DNA of 36,276 nt from positions 1 to 36,276 of the IMG/VR virus record IMGVR_UViG_3300006641_000083; one strand, 5' to 3'. Positions 1 through 5,408 of this stretch are shown here, in pieces. The notes under the pieces were generated by a model, which made no database searches, was not told where the DNA came from, and was given only the letters and a program-made list of their open reading frames with translations. The stretch is from a virus. The position numbers and the translations under genes were made by a program. Position 1 is the first letter of the stretch; the number at the start of each line of letters is the position of its first letter.

Positions 1-60
1 CTCCAAGGGTGGATAGAGTCATCTCTTCCTTCCCTCTCCAAGCTTTTAAATGTATTAAAT

Positions 61-210
61 ACAAAAAAAGCCCCAAGTGCGCTTGACGGATTAGTTCGCT
101 TCCCACATTGGCTTGGATTCCACCGCAGTACCAATGGGATTAACAGTCGCCTAATCAACGCTGTTCGCATTTTGCACAGGGGTGTACTGTGTGCGGTGAT
201 TCTTGGGTTC
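61..210 (-). ncRNA. candidate structured non-coding RNA (unassigned)
   Basis: There is no ORF here, but the sequence is dense in complementary segments: CCCAAG 72-77 with CTTGGG 202-207; CACCGCA 121-127 with TGCGGTG 192-198; AACAG 142-146 with CTGTT 161-165; CACAG 175-179 with CTGTG 187-191; CATTGG 106-111 with CCAATG 131-136. The last pair encloses one strand of the 121-127 stem, so the pairs are either alternative or form a pseudoknot. Read on the minus strand the element ends in GGGGC followed by seven T (69-63), as at an intrinsic terminator. No clear promoter is visible and no known RNA family is recognised. The strand is the weaker part of the call. Confidence 0.3.
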
Positions 211-259
211 AGTCCATGCAGACCATCAGCTAACGCGCCCTGACGGTTGATGTAGAAAC

Positions 260-348
260 AAAAAAGCCGTTTACAACTGCTATCGGTGGAAACCTTATCT
301 AAGAATACCCTTCGTATCTTAGGTAAGGCGATAGCATGTGTAAACGGC
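260..348 (-). terminator. long intrinsic terminator hairpin ending the leftward early operon
   Basis: GCCGTTTACA (266-275) pairs perfectly with 339-348. TGCTATCG (278-285) pairs with 329-336. Positions 293-308 pair with 314-328 with one bulged A and one wobble, around a 5-nt loop (309-313). In total about 33 bp form, interrupted by a 2x2 internal loop and a 7-nt bulge (286-292). On the minus strand the stem is followed by six T (265-260). It lies 46 bp beyond the stop of the last leftward gene (394), so it fits termination of that operon. It is much longer than a usual intrinsic terminator and may also be an RNase III target. Confidence 0.7.
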
Positions 349-393
349 CTCAATTTGTTGTTTTCCACGACAACGGTTTGAATTCTATAGCAG

Positions 394-786
394 TTAATGC
401 AGGTTTTTATCAACAGTTATAGATTTTTTTAACTGCCGTAACTTTTCAGCAACATCAGCTGGCATTCCTACGGCTCGTTTGGTGTCTTCCTCAATCTTTG
501 CCAAGGCGGGATCCTTGAACGTCACATTGAGGTTTATCGTCATCTCTTTCGTTTCTGGAATCTCAGCTCCATCCCAGCGCATCTGGTTGATGTAGACCAA
601 TGGAGCAGGGATAAAGTCACCGTTTTGCTTAGTCCAAGCATCTGTGGTTTTCATCCATTCCACGTGCTTAATGATCTGATCGGCCTGTGCATCAAGCTTT
701 AACTTGTTCCACTTTGCTAAACAGGTTGATTTGCCGCCTTTACGTACAGACTTAGGCCAAGCAGCCCAAAAAAGATCAAATGTCAT
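394..786 (-). CDS. replication-associated domain protein
   Basis: This 130-residue protein starts at ATG 786 and is the last gene of the leftward early operon. Its first 75 residues (FWAAWPK near the start, a Lys-rich helix, then W-K-NGDFIPAPLVYINQMRW) match in pattern the C-terminal region of many phage replication-initiation or helicase-loader proteins, here as a free-standing protein. From family knowledge, that region accompanies N-terminal winged-helix replisome organisers. No such N-terminal domain is present here. A role in recruiting replication factors is inference. The C-terminal third is Lys-rich and featureless. It is separated from the next upstream gene by one base. Confidence 0.5.
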   Translation of the reverse strand: MTFDLFWAAWPKSVRKGGKSTCLAKWNKLKLDAQADQIIKHVEWMKTTDAWTKQNGDFIPAPLVYINQMRWDGAEIPETKEMTINLNVTFKDPALAKIEEDTKRAVGMPADVAEKLRQLKKSITVDKNLH

Positions 787-787
787 T

Positions 788-976
788 TCATTTCTCCAAA
801 TGTTTAATGCAATCTTCTATCCAAGCCCTAATCTCGTTGTGTCGCTTCCAATATTGTTTTTCGTTACCGTAATAACCGCCATCTTCTTCGGCGACCATAC
901 AGTAACCAAATAACTGCTGAAAGTGAGATAAACGCAATGGTTTAATCTTGGTTTTCTTTTCAAAAACTATTTCCAT
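788..976 (-). CDS. small hypothetical protein
   Basis: A 62-residue charged protein starting at ATG 976, with GGGGAA a few bases upstream as ribosome binding site. It has a basic N-terminal segment and an aromatic, mixed-charge second half containing an NEIRAWIEDCIKHLEK helix at the end. There is no membrane segment and no recognisable domain. It is sandwiched with 1-bp gaps between the replication-type gene and the gene ending at 978, so it is co-transcribed with them. The function is unknown. Confidence 0.6.
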   Translation of the reverse strand: MEIVFEKKTKIKPLRLSHFQQLFGYCMVAEEDGGYYGNEKQYWKRHNEIRAWIEDCIKHLEK

Positions 977-977
977 G

Positions 978-1151
978 CTATTCCCCAGTAAAAATCTTTG
1001 GTTTTTGTTCTTGGTCTTGCAGGTGAGCTACAAACTCTAAGAACATCTTTGCTATGGTGCTTGCGCCTGAGTCTTCAGGTGCGTCAGACAAGATACGAAT
1101 GCCTAAAGTGCCATCTTCTTTGTCTGTCAGGATGATGTTTACTTCACTCAC
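978..1151 (-). CDS. small hypothetical protein (GTG start)
   Basis: About 57 residues, predicted from GTG at 1151 because GAGGAG lies 8 bases upstream. A longer reading to 1166 would need a TTG start without a well-placed ribosome binding site. The start overlaps the stop of the upstream gene (ends at 1144), which is typical of translational coupling here. The sequence has a short beta-rich N-terminus (VNIILTDKEDGTLGIRIL) and a helical C-terminus, with no known motif. The function is unknown. The tight packing in the operon supports it as a real gene. Confidence 0.55.
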   Translation of the reverse strand: MSEVNIILTDKEDGTLGIRILSDAPEDSGASTIAKMFLEFVAHLQDQEQKPKIFTGE

Positions 1152-1341
1152 TGTCAATCTCCTCAATTGCCCTGCGAAGATAGATCGCCATGTCTAGCGC
1201 TTCCTCGTAAGCGTGTTGCAACCATTCTTTGTGCGACAGAGGGTTTTGTGCCACTGTCGTCCCATACTTTTCAATGCCCTTTTGTTGCCTGGCAATGATG
1301 TCCAAGCAAACTCGAGCTTCCGTGCCTACTGCGCTGTTCAT
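1144..1341 (-). CDS. small all-alpha MazG-like protein
   Basis: A 65-residue protein with the pattern RQQKGIEKYGTT ... W-x-QHAYEEALDMAIYL-RRAIEE, common in phage genomes and similar to the helical core of all-alpha NTP pyrophosphohydrolases. The EEALD and following helix supply acidic residues that could bind metal, but the protein is shorter than a full MazG domain. It overlaps the upstream MazG-like gene by four bases (ATGA), so the two are translationally coupled. A shared role in nucleotide-pool housekeeping is inference. Confidence 0.5.
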   Translation of the reverse strand: MNSAVGTEARVCLDIIARQQKGIEKYGTTVAQNPLSHKEWLQHAYEEALDMAIYLRRAIEEIDSE

Positions 1342-1646
1342 TGCTCTTTGACGAAGATACCTTCGGCATTCATGTAGCCACGACGATCCTTGATCTGCTC
1401 GTAAGCAGCCTCGAGACAGTCAGTCAGGTTTACATCCAGCAAAGCACATACGTTGATCAAACAAACCACTGTGTCACCCACAGCGTCAATGGCATCGATT
1501 TTGTTGTTATCACGCAACGCATCGACTAGCTCGTTGATCTCTTCTACAGCCTTCATGGACTGTGCAAAAGGTGTGCTGTTTGGAATGATCTTACGGGCCT
1601 CAGACCACTGCACAACTTTCATTTCTAACTCTGCGTAACTGCTCAT
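1338..1646 (-). CDS. MazG-like nucleotide pyrophosphohydrolase
   Basis: A 102-residue single-domain protein with the helical MazG pattern: EE-x-x-E at residues 35-39 and DAVGD at 54-58 followed by a hydrophobic helix (TVVCLINVCALL). These acidic clusters bind Mg2+ in the MazG/dUTPase-like superfamily, which hydrolyses NTPs or dNTPs to the monophosphate and pyrophosphate. Phage versions are thought to adjust nucleotide pools or blunt the host stringent response. The exact substrate cannot be read from sequence. It starts at ATG 1646 within an ATGA overlap with the upstream gene and is followed by a second MazG-like protein. Confidence 0.75.
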   Translation of the reverse strand: MSSYAELEMKVVQWSEARKIIPNSTPFAQSMKAVEEINELVDALRDNNKIDAIDAVGDTVVCLINVCALLDVNLTDCLEAAYEQIKDRRGYMNAEGIFVKEQ

Positions 1647-1789
1647 TTTTCTTCTTTCTTTGGTTCTTCTTTGGGTTTGTCTTCTTTCTTTTCTTCTACT
1701 GGCTTATCACGCTTGAAGATGGCATCCCAACGAGATGCGTACTCTTCGTTAGCCACAGAAAAAGGACGAGGTGCTGAACCCTTACCCAT
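1643..1789 (-). CDS. small Lys/Glu-rich hypothetical protein
   Basis: A 48-residue protein with the start chosen at ATG 1789 (MGKGSAPRPFSV). The reading frame is open further upstream, but that stretch lies inside the Cro-like gene. The N-terminal half (GKGSAPRPF ... WDAIFKR) is a pattern I recognise from many phage genomes without a known function. The second half is a low-complexity run of Lys, Glu and Pro, likely disordered. It overlaps the end of the Cro-like gene by 8 bp and shares ATGA with the MazG-like gene. Confidence 0.6.
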   Translation of the reverse strand: MGKGSAPRPFSVANEEYASRWDAIFKRDKPVEEKKEDKPKEEPKKEEK

Positions 1790-1961
1790 TGCTCTGCTCC
1801 ACAAACCACTCAGGCTTTTTCTCTTTGAGTTCATACAAACGCAAAGGTGGCACATTGCCTGTCTTTGTCCACTTGTAGCAAGCTGGCGCTGTTACACCAA
1901 GCACACGTGCAATCTCTGACAGGTTGCACTTACTACGCTGCAATAGTTCTTCAACTTTCAT
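1782..1961 (-). CDS. Cro-like helix-turn-helix regulator
   Basis: A 59-residue protein starting at ATG 1961, preceded by AAGGAG 7 bases upstream. It is the first gene of the leftward operon. The pattern LLQRSKCNLSEIARVLGVT-AP-CYKW, then NVPPLRLYEL, matches small Cro/YdaS-type helix-turn-helix repressors: helix 2 about residues 14-21, recognition helix about 25-33. Such proteins bind operators between divergent early promoters. An 18-bp near-palindrome (2031-2048) lies 70 bp upstream and is the obvious candidate target. No separate CI-like repressor is visible, so lysogeny is not implied. Confidence 0.7.
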   Translation of the reverse strand: MKVEELLQRSKCNLSEIARVLGVTAPACYKWTKTGNVPPLRLYELKEKKPEWFVEQSNG

Positions 1962-2118
1962 AGGTTCTCCTTGTTAAACGCCAGTAGTATACTTACGTCC
2001 AATACCAAGGTTGATTGTTTTTTTCTATGAACATTAACCGGTTGATGTATATATTTTTCTTGCGATTGGAGAAAAGTACATTACCATACTCATACGTTCA
2101 CAGCACAGGAGGATACAG
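1962..2118. promoter_or_regulatory. divergent early control region
   Basis: This 157-bp gap separates the leftward Cro-like gene from the rightward early operon. It is AT-rich with a T-run (2018-2024) and no ORF. A rightward promoter may be TTGCGA (2060-2065), 16-bp spacer, TACCAT (2082-2087). A leftward -10 candidate is TATACT on the minus strand (1991-1986), but its -35 is weak. The near-palindromic operator at 2031-2048 lies between them. The promoter assignments are tentative. Confidence 0.45.
2031..2048. promoter_or_regulatory. near-palindromic operator
   Basis: ACATTAACCGGTTGATGT is an 18-bp palindrome with a single mismatched base pair. Its core TTAACCGGTT recurs in reverse orientation at 35781-35790, ahead of the other rightward gene group. 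Placement between divergent early genes and next to a Cro-like gene makes it a likely repressor site. Binding is inferred. Confidence 0.5.
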
Positions 2119-2280
2119 ATGGAACGCAAACTAGACGCAGTCGAAGCCTTTCAACAAGGCTACCAAGAAGGGCAATTGAACTTTCTCAAGTTAATCAACC
2201 AGTTCTGTGGCTTTACTGCCAAGAACATGCAAGAGTTGATTCACGCTATCAATGCGAAGGAGAAACAAGATGTTTTTTAA
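2119..2280 (+). CDS. small early hypothetical protein
   Basis: A 53-residue protein, the first gene of the rightward early operon. ATG 2119 has a strong AGGAGG ribosome site (2108-2112 region) 7 bases upstream. It is soluble and probably helical, with a Gln-rich N-terminal helix (DAVEAFQQGYQEGQLNF) and a second helix toward the C-terminus. No family is recognised. Its stop overlaps the start of the next gene by 11 bp. First-gene position suggests an early takeover or regulatory role, which is inference. Confidence 0.6.
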   Translation: MERKLDAVEAFQQGYQEGQLNFLKLINQFCGFTAKNMQELIHAINAKEKQDVF

Positions 2281-2485
2281 GTTAAACATTTTCTCCGGCA
2301 ACACATACACGGGAAATGACAATTTAAGAATTCGTCAAGACGGTGAGGTGTTCAACAAGTGTGGCGACATGTGGGTTGGTCAGCATGGTCAACTAATCCG
2401 TGATGATGGTCAAACACAGATGAACCTAAATACTGGAATCATCTCTACTTTTGGTGACCCATTTGGAGACAATGATGCTTTATGA
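2270..2485 (+). CDS. small hypothetical protein, Gly/Asn/Asp-rich
   Basis: A 71-residue protein. ATG 2270 is preferred over an in-frame ATG at 2252 because AAGGAG (2257-2262) is correctly spaced for it. The composition is rich in Gly, Asn and Asp with alternating hydrophobic residues (NLRIRQDGEVFNKCGDMWVGQHGQLIRDDG), suggesting a small beta-strand repeat of about 12-15 residues. There is no transmembrane segment and no known domain. It overlaps both neighbours and is part of the rightward operon. Confidence 0.6.
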   Translation: MFFKLNIFSGNTYTGNDNLRIRQDGEVFNKCGDMWVGQHGQLIRDDGQTQMNLNTGIISTFGDPFGDNDAL

Positions 2486-2666
2486 CTTTAACCCCACAGT
2501 GAGAAAGTACCCACGTAGCATGCTGGAAGCTTTCCCCTCATCAATCGAATCGGCTCAATGGATGGAACATTACAAAGCACCTGCAACCGCCAAGGATGTG
2601 GCGTTGTATCTGGTCTTGTTGGCAACAACACTAGCTCTAGTGACGGCAACGCTATGGATGTTGTGA
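2472..2666 (+). CDS. small C-terminally anchored membrane protein
   Basis: A 64-residue protein from ATG 2472 (a second ATG follows at 2475), with GGAG 5 bases upstream. Residues about 43-63 form one hydrophobic segment (VALYLVLLATTLALVTATLWML) at the very C-terminus. The N-terminal 40 residues are soluble. The topology suggests a tail-anchored inner-membrane protein. No family is recognised. It overlaps the preceding gene by 14 bp and the next by 13 bp. Confidence 0.55.
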   Translation: MMLYDFNPTVRKYPRSMLEAFPSSIESAQWMEHYKAPATAKDVALYLVLLATTLALVTATLWML

Positions 2667-2875
2667 ACTGGACTGAGAACCTGTCGACATACGACATCAA
2701 AAACCAACAGTTCATCAAGCACATTAAGTTCGACAAATACAAGTTCATCGTTAAGTACCACAGACTAGACGAAGACGACTTTGTAGTTGACGAAGTTCAA
2801 ACACTTGACAAACAAAACATTACAGATCTTTTGAGCTGTAGAACCCTAGATAGGATAGAAAGGAAGTTGAAATGA
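2654..2875 (+). CDS. small hypothetical protein
   Basis: A 73-residue protein. ATG 2654 is preferred to the upstream ATG at 2558, because the longer form would overlap almost half of the membrane-protein gene. It is highly charged, with Lys/Asp-rich stretches (KFDKYKFIVKYHRLDEDDF) and a helical C-terminus ending in RTLDRIERKLK. No motif is recognised. It shares ATGA with the next gene, indicating coupled translation. Confidence 0.55.
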   Translation: MDVVNWTENLSTYDIKNQQFIKHIKFDKYKFIVKYHRLDEDDFVVDEVQTLDKQNITDLLSCRTLDRIERKLK

Positions 2876-3084
2876 AAACCAAAAGTTTGTTTACCCAGTA
2901 CATGGAAGAGTTCAAGCAATCAGACACACTGTATTGCTACTACTGCCTGGAGTGCAAAGGCGAAAACGTAGGATGCTGTGGTGAGAACCACTTTGGCGAG
3001 TTCCGCTACTTAGATCGTGAAGATCAAATTGCAATCATTGAAAACGAATTGCAGTTGGCATTTGATTTGGAGGAAAAGCAATGA
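2872..3084 (+). CDS. small Cys-rich protein, possible zinc ribbon
   Basis: A 70-residue protein with six Cys clustered within residues about 21-38: C-Y-Y-C-x-x-C then CC after a short GENVG turn, plus a His. The CxxC-plus-Cys arrangement could bind zinc, but spacing does not match a named zinc-finger family that I can identify. The C-terminal half is an acidic helix (IAIIENELQLAFDLEEK). It directly precedes the ERF recombinase gene with a 4-bp overlap, so a link to DNA recombination is possible by context only. Confidence 0.55.
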   Translation: MKTKSLFTQYMEEFKQSDTLYCYYCLECKGENVGCCGENHFGEFRYLDREDQIAIIENELQLAFDLEEKQ

Positions 3085-3689
3085 ATGTCTATCAAAAACT
3101 AAACAGCGCACGTGAGATCTTTCATCAGCGCAAACTCAAGAAGTCAGGCCACAACAAATTTGCCAACTATTTCTACTTTGAGCTGGGTGACTTTGTTATC
3201 CCCGCATTGGAAATCTTCAAGCAAGTTGGCCTCACATCGGTGATCCGTTTTACGGTTGATCATGCATTCATGGAGATCGTGAACACAGAGAAACCAGAAG
3301 AGAAGATTGTCATCAGCTCTCCCATGTCTACGGCTGCTTTGAAGGGCTGTCATGAGGTCCAAAACCTTGGGGCAGTCCAAACATACATTCGCCGCTATTT
3401 GTGGGTTGCAGCCCTCGAGATCGTTGAACACGATGCCCTCGATGCAACGACAGGCAAAGGTGCTGGACGAGTCAAGCCAACAGACAGCGATCTGACCCTC
3501 CCCCAAGAAGAGGTGGACTACCTGCGTGAAATGGCACAAGAACTGACAGAGATTGTCAAAAATGGTGATCCCAAGGCTGCACTGAACATGGTTCATGCTG
3601 CTGGACTTGAGGCCGAGCAACATACGTTTCTCTGGTCGCAATTAGATTCACAAACCCGATCATCAATCAAGAAAGCAAAGGAGCTATAA
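3081..3689 (+). CDS. erf: ERF-family single-strand annealing recombinase
   Basis: A 202-residue protein. An N-terminal domain of about 125 residues carries the ERF signature: a YF-x-L-x-D-F-V-I-PAL segment near 30-43, then GCHEVQNLGAVQTYIRRYL (89-107) ending in a hydrophobic helix and HDALDAT (118-123). ERF proteins (first known from P22 Erf) anneal complementary single strands and drive recombination or circularisation of phage DNA. The C-terminal 75 residues are helical and variable, as in the family. Start ATG 3081 lies in a 4-bp overlap with the upstream gene. The following gene has an SSB-like tail and is a plausible partner. Confidence 0.88.
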   Translation: MNVYQKLNSAREIFHQRKLKKSGHNKFANYFYFELGDFVIPALEIFKQVGLTSVIRFTVDHAFMEIVNTEKPEEKIVISSPMSTAALKGCHEVQNLGAVQTYIRRYLWVAALEIVEHDALDATTGKGAGRVKPTDSDLTLPQEEVDYLREMAQELTEIVKNGDPKAALNMVHAAGLEAEQHTFLWSQLDSQTRSSIKKAKEL

Positions 3690-4001
3690 ATGAAGATTGA
3701 TTTACAAGTAGAAGTTGAACACAAGGACGGTAAGTACCCATCGTTCAACCTCATCCTGCGGACAGGACCTGGCAAAGACCCATTCATGATCATTCGCGGA
3801 TGCCGCATTGTTCATGGTTCTAATGGTGACTTCATCAGCTACCCCAGCCGCAAACAAGATGATGGCAAGTACTGGAACCATGTCTACGGCTCGAAAGAGT
3901 TCAATGACATTGTTATGAGTGCAGCCAATCATGCCCCCGCGCCAAAAGCAGCGGCCCCTAGCAAAGCTGTTGCCGATATGGACAGCGACATCCCCTGGTA
4001 A
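3690..4001 (+). CDS. putative ssDNA-binding partner of ERF (SpoVG-like core, SSB-like tail)
   Basis: A 103-residue protein that starts immediately after the ERF stop codon (no gap). The core has alternating strands with RIVHGSNGDFISYPSRK near residues 38-54, similar in pattern to the SpoVG fold. A disordered Ala/Pro/Lys linker (about 81-94) leads to an acidic terminal DMDSDIPW. Bacterial and phage single-strand-binding proteins end in an acidic DDDIPF-like tail that recruits partner enzymes. Position next to ERF and this tail suggest that it binds ssDNA or docks recombination proteins. It does not look like a standard OB-fold SSB. Confidence 0.5.
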   Translation: MKIDLQVEVEHKDGKYPSFNLILRTGPGKDPFMIIRGCRIVHGSNGDFISYPSRKQDDGKYWNHVYGSKEFNDIVMSAANHAPAPKAAAPSKAVADMDSDIPW

Positions 4002-4017
4002 ACATAGGAGTATTGAA

Positions 4018-4146
4018 ATGAAAAAAGTAATTGCTATTGCATTGTTAGTTGCCTCTGGTATTGCAGCGGCTTCTTGTCCAACATATGCCCCATATCGTTG
4101 TGTCGTTCAAATGAACGGTAAGCAGCTCTGTGGTTGTGGAATGTAA
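4018..4146 (+). CDS. small exported Cys-containing protein
   Basis: A 42-residue protein. ATG 4018 follows TAGGAG by 7 bases. MKK, then a hydrophobic core (VIAIALLVASGIAAA) and a small-residue region form a convincing signal peptide of about 18 residues. The mature peptide is only about 23 residues and contains four Cys (positions 20, 28, 38, 40), so it may be disulphide-bonded in the periplasm. No canonical lipobox precedes Cys20. An exported mini-protein among recombination genes is unusual. Its function is unknown. Confidence 0.55.
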   Translation: MKKVIAIALLVASGIAAASCPTYAPYRCVVQMNGKQLCGCGM

Positions 4147-4154
4147 TTAAACCT

Positions 4155-4406
4155 ATGCACTATCCGATTTGTTTTCCAACTGAGAAACTCTATAGAGAGT
4201 GGTTGTATTTCGCTCGGGTAGTGCGTGAACCCTCGACAATCTGTGAAGATTGTTCGAAGGAATATCAAGAAAAAATGGAAAAGCAAGGACGCTGTTTCAA
4301 AGACAAAGAACAGCTAAAAGTATTTGCAAGAGTTCAAGTAAAGCAAAGGATAGAAAATGAGCAACTCGATCTTCTCGAAATTCTTTTCTCGAGCCCGAAC
4401 AACTGA
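4155..4406 (+). CDS. small hypothetical protein with CxxC
   Basis: An 83-residue protein from ATG 4155. An in-frame TTG at 4134 would extend it by seven residues into the upstream gene, and neither start has a strong ribosome site. It contains ICEDC near residue 26 and a third Cys at about 40, then a long basic helix (KDKEQLKVFARVQVKQRIENEQLDLLEILF). A zinc knuckle is possible. Its 3' end overlaps the following gene by 50 bp, so the true start or extent deserves some caution. Confidence 0.5.
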   Translation: MHYPICFPTEKLYREWLYFARVVREPSTICEDCSKEYQEKMEKQGRCFKDKEQLKVFARVQVKQRIENEQLDLLEILFSSPNN

Positions 4407-4659
4407 CCCCACCACAAGTCACCAAGCGGCAGAAGCAGTAAAAGAACACACAGTACAAAAGCATTTTGCACTGATCCACAACACCCTCGTAGAACATGGC
4501 CCCCTCGGCAAAGACAGCATAGCCCTGCATTCAGGACTAGACCCTAATCAGGTAGCTCGTCGGTTGCCAGAGATGATGAAGGTCAATGCCGTTGAGTTAA
4601 CAGGCAGAGTAGTACCGTCTTTTAGTGGTCGTAACGAACGTGAATGGAGAGCAATATGA
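4357..4659 (+). CDS. winged-helix-like DNA-binding protein
   Basis: A 100-residue protein with AAGGA 6 bases before ATG 4357. The N-terminus (RARTTDPTTSHQAAEAVKEH) and the following helices (HFALIHNTLVEHGPLGKDSIALHSGLDPNQVARRLPEMMK) match small phage proteins with a winged-helix or helix-turn-helix fold, with the recognition helix at about residues 66-75. The C-terminus (VELTGRVVPSFSGRNEREW) resembles a wing. These are often found near replication genes. Whether it is a regulator or a replication accessory cannot be told. It shares ATGA with the next gene. Confidence 0.6.
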   Translation: MSNSIFSKFFSRARTTDPTTSHQAAEAVKEHTVQKHFALIHNTLVEHGPLGKDSIALHSGLDPNQVARRLPEMMKVNAVELTGRVVPSFSGRNEREWRAI

Positions 4660-4862
4660 GTGAAGCAAAAGGAAAATCAGCTTTTCCTCATGAAAATCAT
4701 TTATCTCATAGAGGCATGTCATTGCGTGATTACTTTGCTGCTAAAGCAATGATTGCATTTGTTGATAAAAACCAATGGCAGTCAAGTATTGGAGATGTTG
4801 CAGAAGATGTAGCGTTCAAAGCTTATGCATTAGCAGACGCAATGATGGAGGCAAGAAAATGA
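4656..4862 (+). CDS. conserved small phage protein
   Basis: A 68-residue protein starting at ATG 4656 in an ATGA overlap. The central motif GMSLRDYFAAKAM followed by an acidic helical region and AYALADAMMEARK is a pattern I recognise from many phages of Gram-negative bacteria, where it has no assigned function. It is soluble and helical. The tight overlaps on both sides show it belongs to the rightward operon. Confidence 0.65.
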   Translation: MSEAKGKSAFPHENHLSHRGMSLRDYFAAKAMIAFVDKNQWQSSIGDVAEDVAFKAYALADAMMEARK

Positions 4863-5059
4863 TGTACATGAAAGTAATAGCAACAACTTGTTTCCCATTC
4901 GTGGTGACAGAATTCATTGCTTATTTAATAGGCAGCTTTATCAATGTCTCGTTCAACCCAGAGATGTGGACATTGGACTTGCGGATACTTATGCCTTGGG
5001 CGGGTATGCTGTTTGGTATTGCGCTTTACATGAAACTTAACCACGAGAGACTCGTATGA
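4859..5059 (+). CDS. small membrane protein, two transmembrane helices
   Basis: A 66-residue protein from ATG 4859 (a second ATG follows at once). Hydrophobic segments span about residues 8-29 and 43-59, separated by a short SFNPEMWTLD loop, with a basic C-terminus (KLNHERLV). This hairpin topology resembles small holins and also other phage membrane proteins. It is in the early operon rather than the lysis cassette, so holin function is not favoured. The function is unknown. Confidence 0.55.
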   Translation: MMYMKVIATTCFPFVVTEFIAYLIGSFINVSFNPEMWTLDLRILMPWAGMLFGIALYMKLNHERLV

Positions 5060-5298
5060 CTATCAATGCATTCCACCCTGACTTCATCAAAACCTACATG
5101 CCAGAGTTCCTGACAAAGATTCGCATTGAATCAACTCAGTACTCCAATGGGGTAATCAACGGTGGCAAGTCAAAAGCATCACGTGAATCAAAGCAGGGCA
5201 AGACAGTGAATAGCATCAGTGTCTTCCCTAAAACAAAAGCACGTGTCTCAACCGATGTGACTAACTTTCACATCTACTCACGGGCAGGTGTCAAATGA
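5056..5298 (+). CDS. small basic hypothetical protein
   Basis: An 80-residue protein with a start at ATG 5056 overlapping the preceding stop by 4 bp. After an aromatic N-terminus (FHPDFIKTYMPEFLTKIRIE) it is Lys/Ser-rich (GGKSKASRESKQGKTVNS) and probably partly disordered. It may bind nucleic acid by charge, but no motif is recognised. Confidence 0.5.
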   Translation: MTINAFHPDFIKTYMPEFLTKIRIESTQYSNGVINGGKSKASRESKQGKTVNSISVFPKTKARVSTDVTNFHIYSRAGVK

Positions 5299-5408
5299 GT
5301 GATGAGTTGTTTAACATCATGGTGTTGTCAACAATCCTGATCTTTGGAGCAGGAATCTTCACATGCGTAGTGATCTTTATTGCCAGCTTACTGGCATTTA
5401 AAAACTAG
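5295..5408 (+). CDS. 37-residue single-span membrane protein
   Basis: ATG 5295 lies in an ATGA overlap with the previous gene. The protein has seven polar residues, one hydrophobic span (about 8-34, ending in FIASLLAF) and a two-residue tail. It is the last gene of the rightward operon and overlaps the 3' end of the oppositely oriented endolysin gene by 11 bp. No terminator is visible between the convergent operons. Its small size makes the call moderate. Confidence 0.5.
   Translation: MSDELFNIMVLSTILIFGAGIFTCVVIFIASLLAFKN

Noticed and set aside
95-125. GCCAATGTGGGAAGCG-like cobalamin riboswitch fragment on the minus strand
   Set aside because: The order of segments is wrong and the B12-box end is absent.
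3144-3641. 165-residue frame antisense to the ERF gene
   Set aside because: The plus-strand ERF protein has the family signature and operon context.
4018-4146. Lipoprotein lipobox at Cys20
   Set aside because: The residue at -3 is Ala rather than Leu/Val/Ile, so signal peptidase I is more likely.
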